NCBI GenBank assembly: GCA_910580225.1
Contig: CAJTXE010000037.1
Span: 1-43,529, forward strand
DNA length: 43,529 nt
Direction of reading: 5' to 3'
DNA from: an uncultured Acetatifactor sp.
GTDB lineage: Bacteria; Bacillota; Clostridia; Lachnospirales; Lachnospiraceae
Made by a program: the position numbers and the translations under genes. Below the pieces are notes generated by a model, which worked only from the letters and a program-made list of their open reading frames with translations, ran no database searches and was not told the DNA's origin. This document shows positions 40,208 through 43,529 of this stretch, piece after piece (within the stretch, counting starts at the first letter, position 1; each line of letters starts with the position of its first letter).

Positions 40208-40807
40208 ATGAATAAGAAAATCGGTGTGTATGGCTCTATTGCAAATTTCATTGCAGTACTCTGCTTTGCCTTGTCCATGTTATTTGGTTTTCAGGAGGGA
40301 AGCTATTTTTCGTCTATGTTCATTGCGTTTAGCTTTGTGCTGATGATGTGCGGATATGCTGATTGTGCCGAGAAGGACGTGAAAGCAGCGGGCTATGTTT
40401 CGGTGGCTTTTTCCGTTATATATGCTGCTGTCATTTTGTTGGTTTATTTTGCGCAACTCACCACCGTACGATTAAATGATTTGACAGAGCAGGCTGCTAT
40501 TCTTCTGGATTTTCAACAATTTGGGCTTCTGTTTAACTATGACCTGTTGGGCTATGGGGTTATGTCATTGGCCACATTTTTTGCGGGACTGACTATCAAA
40601 GCACGGACAAAAATAGATAAAGGGCTGAAATATCTTCTCATGATACATGGAGTGTTTTTTATCTCCTGTTTGATTATGCCTATGCTTGGTGTATTCAAAC
40701 CAGATAGTCCGACGTGGATCGGTATAGCGGTATTGGAGTTTTGGTGTTTATACTTTTGTCCTGTCAGTATTTTATCTGCTATACATTTTTCGAACTGTGT
40801 GGAATGA
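40208..40807 (+). CDS. Multi-pass membrane protein of unknown function
   Basis: A 199-aa protein with about six hydrophobic segments, at residues ~8-26, 31-50, 58-79, 100-130, 137-157 and 165-190. It has no recognised motif; the overall shape resembles DUF4386-like proteins but the match is weak. ATG at 40208 is chosen over upstream in-frame starts (40184) because the hydrophobic domain begins right after it and AGGCGG is adjacent, although the spacing is poor. It lies 42 bases after the serine hydrolase and could be co-transcribed. The broken HD gene follows. Confidence 0.65.
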   Translation: MNKKIGVYGSIANFIAVLCFALSMLFGFQEGSYFSSMFIAFSFVLMMCGYADCAEKDVKAAGYVSVAFSVIYAAVILLVYFAQLTTVRLNDLTEQAAILLDFQQFGLLFNYDLLGYGVMSLATFFAGLTIKARTKIDKGLKYLLMIHGVFFISCLIMPMLGVFKPDSPTWIGIAVLEFWCLYFCPVSILSAIHFSNCVE

Positions 40808-40872
40808 GGTCTGTCATAAAAACAAGGACTTACGCTGCCTGCCTACAACGCAAATGGGATAAAGATAATAAA

Positions 40873-41380
40873 ATGGATGAAATCATAGACGAATATTTGA
40901 AGCACAAGTGTGATATTGTTCCCGCGTTGCAGGCAGGGATACAGAAGCTTTGGTGAAAAATGGCTTTGACATTGCATTTGCAGACAGAGTAGCTTCCTGT
41001 ATACGTGCACATCGCTATAGAGGTGGAAATCCGCCCATAGAGATTGAAGAGAAAATCTTGTTTGATTCTGATAAAATTGATGTAACTGGAACAATAGGAA
41101 TTGCACGGACAATTTTTTATAAAGCTCAAATTCATGAGCCATTGTATTCTTTGACTGAAAACGGATATGTGGCAGACGGGACCGATGATTTGACGCCTTC
41201 TTTTTTTCAGGAATATAAATTCAAACTGGAAGGACTGTACACCCGGTTCTATACAAAAAGAGGGAAAGAAATTGCAATGCAGCGTCAATATTCAGCAAAG
41301 CATTTTATGAAAGTATGCTGAAAGAAACACAGGAAACATATCAATTAGGGAAAGCGTTGGTTGATAATTGGATAGACTGA
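40873..41380 (+). pseudogene. HD-domain phosphohydrolase, internally deleted and frameshifted
   Basis: The start MDEIIDEYLKHKCDI (from ATG 40873) and the body EALVKNGFDIAFADRVASCI, RAHRYRGGNPP, EEKILFDSDKIDVTGTIG, IARTIFYKAQIHEPLYSL belong to one HD-superfamily hydrolase. The first frame stops at 40956; the body is in another frame from about 40943. The segment that normally holds the HD motif is missing, so the enzyme is inactive. A second frameshift near 41300 separates QRQYSAK from the original end, which reads SMLKETQETYQLGKALVDNW in another frame and stops at 41380. Three lesions make a true pseudogene more likely than sequencing error. It is downstream of the membrane protein gene and has no clear ribosome site. 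Confidence 0.75.
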
Positions 41381-41407
41381 ACGCCCCCCAAATAAACTGA
41401 AAAAGTA

Positions 41408-41436
41408 TTGACCACACAGAAGTATATCTTTATTGA
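41408..41436 (+). promoter_or_regulatory. Possible promoter of the AlkZ/YcaQ-like gene
   Basis: TTGACC (41408-41413), 17 bp, TATTGA (41431-41436). It would give a ~180-base leader. The -10 box is weak. Otherwise the 240 bases between the HD remnant and the next gene show no feature. Confidence 0.35.
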
Positions 41437-41620
41437 GAATTGGACGGGAAAATTCAGATTTGAAACGGAACATTGAAAGAGCAGAAAACTTGAAATGAAA
41501 TTTGGAATGGAAGATGCCAGGTAAAGTATTGATTGAAGCGAAAAAACAGCTGTCAGATACAGGATTTCAGGCGATAGGGCAAAGAAATCGGGGAAATACC
41601 GAATGCAGGAGGGTAATTGT

Positions 41621-42823
41621 ATGAGCAGCGAAACATATGATGAAAAAGCGAGAATCCTCCAGGTGATTATCTCAAGCCAGCATTTGGACAAAAGAAGCAC
41701 CGGCAGTATTGAAGATATCGTCTCGGATATCTGCGGTCTGCAGTATGATCCGAACCCAACCATTCATCTGAACCATTATATGATGCTTTGGAACAGAAAA
41801 AAGGATTTTGCGGTGAAGGATTTGGATGCTGCAGCATATCAGGAGTTTCAAATTACGGAGGCCTTTGCTTTCAAGCGCAATATGTTTTTTGTTCCCACCA
41901 AAGAATTTGCAATTTACCGTGCCGCGCTGAAGGATGTGGTGAGATGGGGATCATCGGATGAAAGTTGGTTAGCAGCGGCGAACAGCCCGGAGGACCTGAA
42001 CGCAGAAGCGGAATTGAAGAAGGGGTTGAAGGATCAGCCCGGTATGACCACCAACCAAATTTGGCAGTGCCTGCATTTGTCAGAGGAATGGAATGCCTAT
42101 GTAAAAGGAAGAAAAGCAGGGGATCTTAGCTTTGAGCTGCCCATATTCCGCGCATTTTACAGGCTGAAACGCAAGACGGACTTGGTCACCTGCGGCAGAA
42201 ATCCGGGAACATTCAAGGAGCCGCTGTATATTTTGAAGGAAAATATAGGCATAAAGGAATGGCCGAACTCCGGAATGGACAAAAATGATGCCAGGGCCTA
42301 TATTATGGAAAAGCTCATCGCTGCTTTTGGCGTCACATATCCCGTGCACATCTCCCATATTACGGGAATTCCCACTGGGGAAGTGACGCCCTTCTTTTTC
42401 CGACTGGAGCAGGAAGGAAAGATACGGCCGTTGAAGGTGGGGAAAAAGGCATGTTACATCCACGCGTCAAAGACAGATCTGCTGGATAAGCCTGCAGACC
42501 AGGACAGCGAAGAAGTCCGCCTCATTTCGCCCATGGATATCCTTGTGCGGGACCAGACATGGCTGAAAACCTTTTTTGATTATTCCTATACCTTTGAATA
42601 TTTCAAGAAAAAAGGGATGAAATGGCCCCTGTCGATTCTGATAGGAAATCGGTTTGTAGGGTATTTTGATTGCAAGATGGAGTGGCGGACCGGAAGATTC
42701 CTCATCAAAGAGAAAAACCTATTCGATTCGGCTTTTGAAGATTACAAAGGTATTCAACTTGCATTACAGGATTTGGCCGCTTTTCATGGGGCGAAGGAGA
42801 TTGTGGAGCAGAAGCCGTCATGA
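41621..42823 (+). CDS. AlkZ/YcaQ-like winged-helix DNA glycosylase family protein
   Basis: A 400-aa protein of the HTH_42 family. Three tandem winged-helix-like units fit the family: an N-terminal one with the catalytic-type Q-x-D motif (Q41-Y-D43 in CGLQYDPNP), a middle one (MTTNQIWQCLHLSEEW) and a third (YPVHISHITGIPTGEVTPFF). The C-terminal beta domain has ISPMDILVRDQTWLKTFFDY and NRFVGYFDCKMEW, which match the family's barrel. Characterised members AlkZ and YcaQ remove bulky or crosslinked bases; the QxD form is like YcaQ. ATG at 41621 follows GGAGGG. Substrate is not shown. Confidence 0.82.
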   Translation: MSSETYDEKARILQVIISSQHLDKRSTGSIEDIVSDICGLQYDPNPTIHLNHYMMLWNRKKDFAVKDLDAAAYQEFQITEAFAFKRNMFFVPTKEFAIYRAALKDVVRWGSSDESWLAAANSPEDLNAEAELKKGLKDQPGMTTNQIWQCLHLSEEWNAYVKGRKAGDLSFELPIFRAFYRLKRKTDLVTCGRNPGTFKEPLYILKENIGIKEWPNSGMDKNDARAYIMEKLIAAFGVTYPVHISHITGIPTGEVTPFFFRLEQEGKIRPLKVGKKACYIHASKTDLLDKPADQDSEEVRLISPMDILVRDQTWLKTFFDYSYTFEYFKKKGMKWPLSILIGNRFVGYFDCKMEWRTGRFLIKEKNLFDSAFEDYKGIQLALQDLAAFHGAKEIVEQKPS

Positions 42824-43138
42824 GTACAATACCGACATGCTCCTTTCCGATTCAGGCAGGTATCTTCTGCGGATTGACTGCGAGAATTTATAATTTTACT
42901 GTTCCATGCGCCTCTGGGAGTTGCCGCATTAAGAATCATGGACACCAGATATAGATATGTCTGTTTAACGGACAGTCTGTATCTTGTGTAGTATTTATTA
43001 ATGTGACAGCTCTTATTTTGATATTATACTCATGAACGCATTTAATTGCCGCTTTCAGCTCTGGATTGCCACTGCGTTCACTCGTTATACTATGCAGACG
43101 GCAATTATTTGCGTTTGTGGGTATAAATTGTTTTCCGA
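42824..43138. other. Intergenic region between the AlkZ-like gene and the Rpn-type gene
   Basis: These 315 bases separate convergent genes. I see no gene. A short imperfect hairpin lies near 42957-42974 (TGTCTGT with ACGGACA) without a T-tract, and a TATTATACT near 43022 lacks a -35 box. No terminator was identified for either gene. Confidence 0.45.
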
Positions 43139-43529
43139 TTATGTCAACTGCATAATCTCGGCTTCAAGTTCTCTCAATTCATCGAAGGACAATGACGGAA
43201 CACATTCCGCAATATCTTCAAGTGTCATTTTTCCTTTTTTTATCAGTCTTTCTGCTGTTTCTCTGTCTGCGTCATGCCTTTCGCTTCTGATAAACGATTT
43301 CATGATCTGTTCTTCATCAAACAAACTCATCATAATTGTTACCACCTCTTTTTCCCTGTCAAGCAAATATTCTCTTAAAACATTCCTGTCTTTACATATG
43401 CAAATCGTTTCCGTAACTGCCTTTTGCGTCATTCCAAACTTTTTGGTCTGCTCGTTAAAAACTTTGCAAAAAATAATGTACTGATTGATAATGTCATCTG
43501 TATCGCTTTCATATATAACCTTTGCTTTT
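43139..43529 (-). CDS. Rpn/PD-(D/E)XK nuclease family protein, C-terminal part
   Basis: The frame is open from the stop at 43139 to the window edge, so the gene is cut and only its last ~130 residues are seen. Upstream of the first Met the frame encodes NQYIIFCKVFNEQTKKFG, which fits the helical region after the nuclease core in this group. NVLREYLLDREKEVVTIMMS, then AERLIKKGKMTLEDIAECVP and ELRELEAEIMQLT form the usual C-terminal tail. The nuclease core lies outside the window. It is the second Rpn-type protein here; its tail differs from that of the 327-aa protein at 18.9 kb. Confidence 0.75.
   Translation of the reverse strand, partial: KAKVIYESDTDDIINQYIIFCKVFNEQTKKFGMTQKAVTETICICKDRNVLREYLLDREKEVVTIMMSLFDEEQIMKSFIRSERHDADRETAERLIKKGKMTLEDIAECVPSLSFDELRELEAEIMQLT

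Noticed and set aside
43032..43484. 150-codon plus-strand Ser-rich frame
   Set aside because: It is antisense to the partial Rpn-type gene, whose frame stays open to the window edge with family-like sequence.
1..43529. tRNA or rRNA genes
   Set aside because: No TTCRA-type T-arm with matching acceptor stem was noticed on either strand; a covariance search would be needed to exclude degenerate cases.

Overview
The window looks like chromosome of a low-to-mid GC Clostridia, most probably a Lachnospiraceae gut anaerobe. Supporting signs are a T-box controlled threonyl-tRNA synthetase, rubrerythrin, an EFR1-type flavodoxin/ferredoxin, NosR/NapH-like iron-sulfur and FMN-binding proteins, Rpn-type nucleases, strong AGGAGG ribosome sites and sigma-A promoters with 17-bp spacers. 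No tRNA, rRNA, CRISPR array, phage module or complete insertion sequence was found. The assignment rests on gene content only.

Layout. 0.2-1.8 kb: an isolated 510-aa protein of unknown function on the minus strand. 1.8-6.3 kb: promoter, T-box and a TGS-less ThrRS, then an MFS transporter and rubrerythrin. 6.6-10.2 kb: RmlD-like epimerase/reductase, DapB-like reductase, an HTH/membrane protein pair, a small unknown protein and a DUF1801-type protein. 10.5-13.7 kb: a membrane protein with acidic repeats, a Sel1-repeat protein and a 3'-truncated 5'-3' exonuclease. 13.7-18.3 kb: a tightly packed two-component system plus ABC exporter module that starts where the exonuclease breaks off. 18.4-19.9 kb: HTH regulator and Rpn-type nuclease. 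20.1-24.7 kb: a decayed region with a frameshifted 4Fe-4S/double FMN-binding membrane protein, a truncated ApbE flavin transferase, two Nudix hydrolases and an internally deleted sigma factor. 24.9-29.3 kb: small membrane and lipoproteins, a uridine-kinase-like P-loop kinase and EFR1. 29.4-32.8 kb (minus): a GNAT acetyltransferase, then metY - ECF S component - Rrf2 regulator. 33.2-36.8 kb: two SAM methyltransferases around an ABC exporter. 37-43.5 kb: HTH/TPR-like regulator, a serine hydrolase behind a 37-bp minisatellite, a membrane protein, a broken HD hydrolase, an AlkZ/YcaQ-like protein and the end of a second Rpn-type protein.

How genes work together. The clearest regulatory unit is metY-ECF-rrf2: a near-perfect 35-bp dyad covers the promoter -10 element, the last gene encodes an Rrf2 regulator with cluster-type cysteines, and the ~280-nt leader holds small ORFs, one with a Cys-Ser-Cys stretch. 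A ~72-bp direct repeat lies on each side of this block. The response regulator, kinase, two permeases and ATPase form one self-contained export/sensing module. ApbE and the double FMN-binding protein would form an extracytosolic flavin electron-transfer pair, but both reading frames are damaged.

A recurring theme is short tandem expansion: 18-, 45-, 18- and 33-bp in-frame units in four genes and a 37-bp intergenic array. Decayed genes (exonuclease, ApbE, 4Fe-4S/FMN protein, sigma factor, HD hydrolase) show that the window is under active rearrangement.
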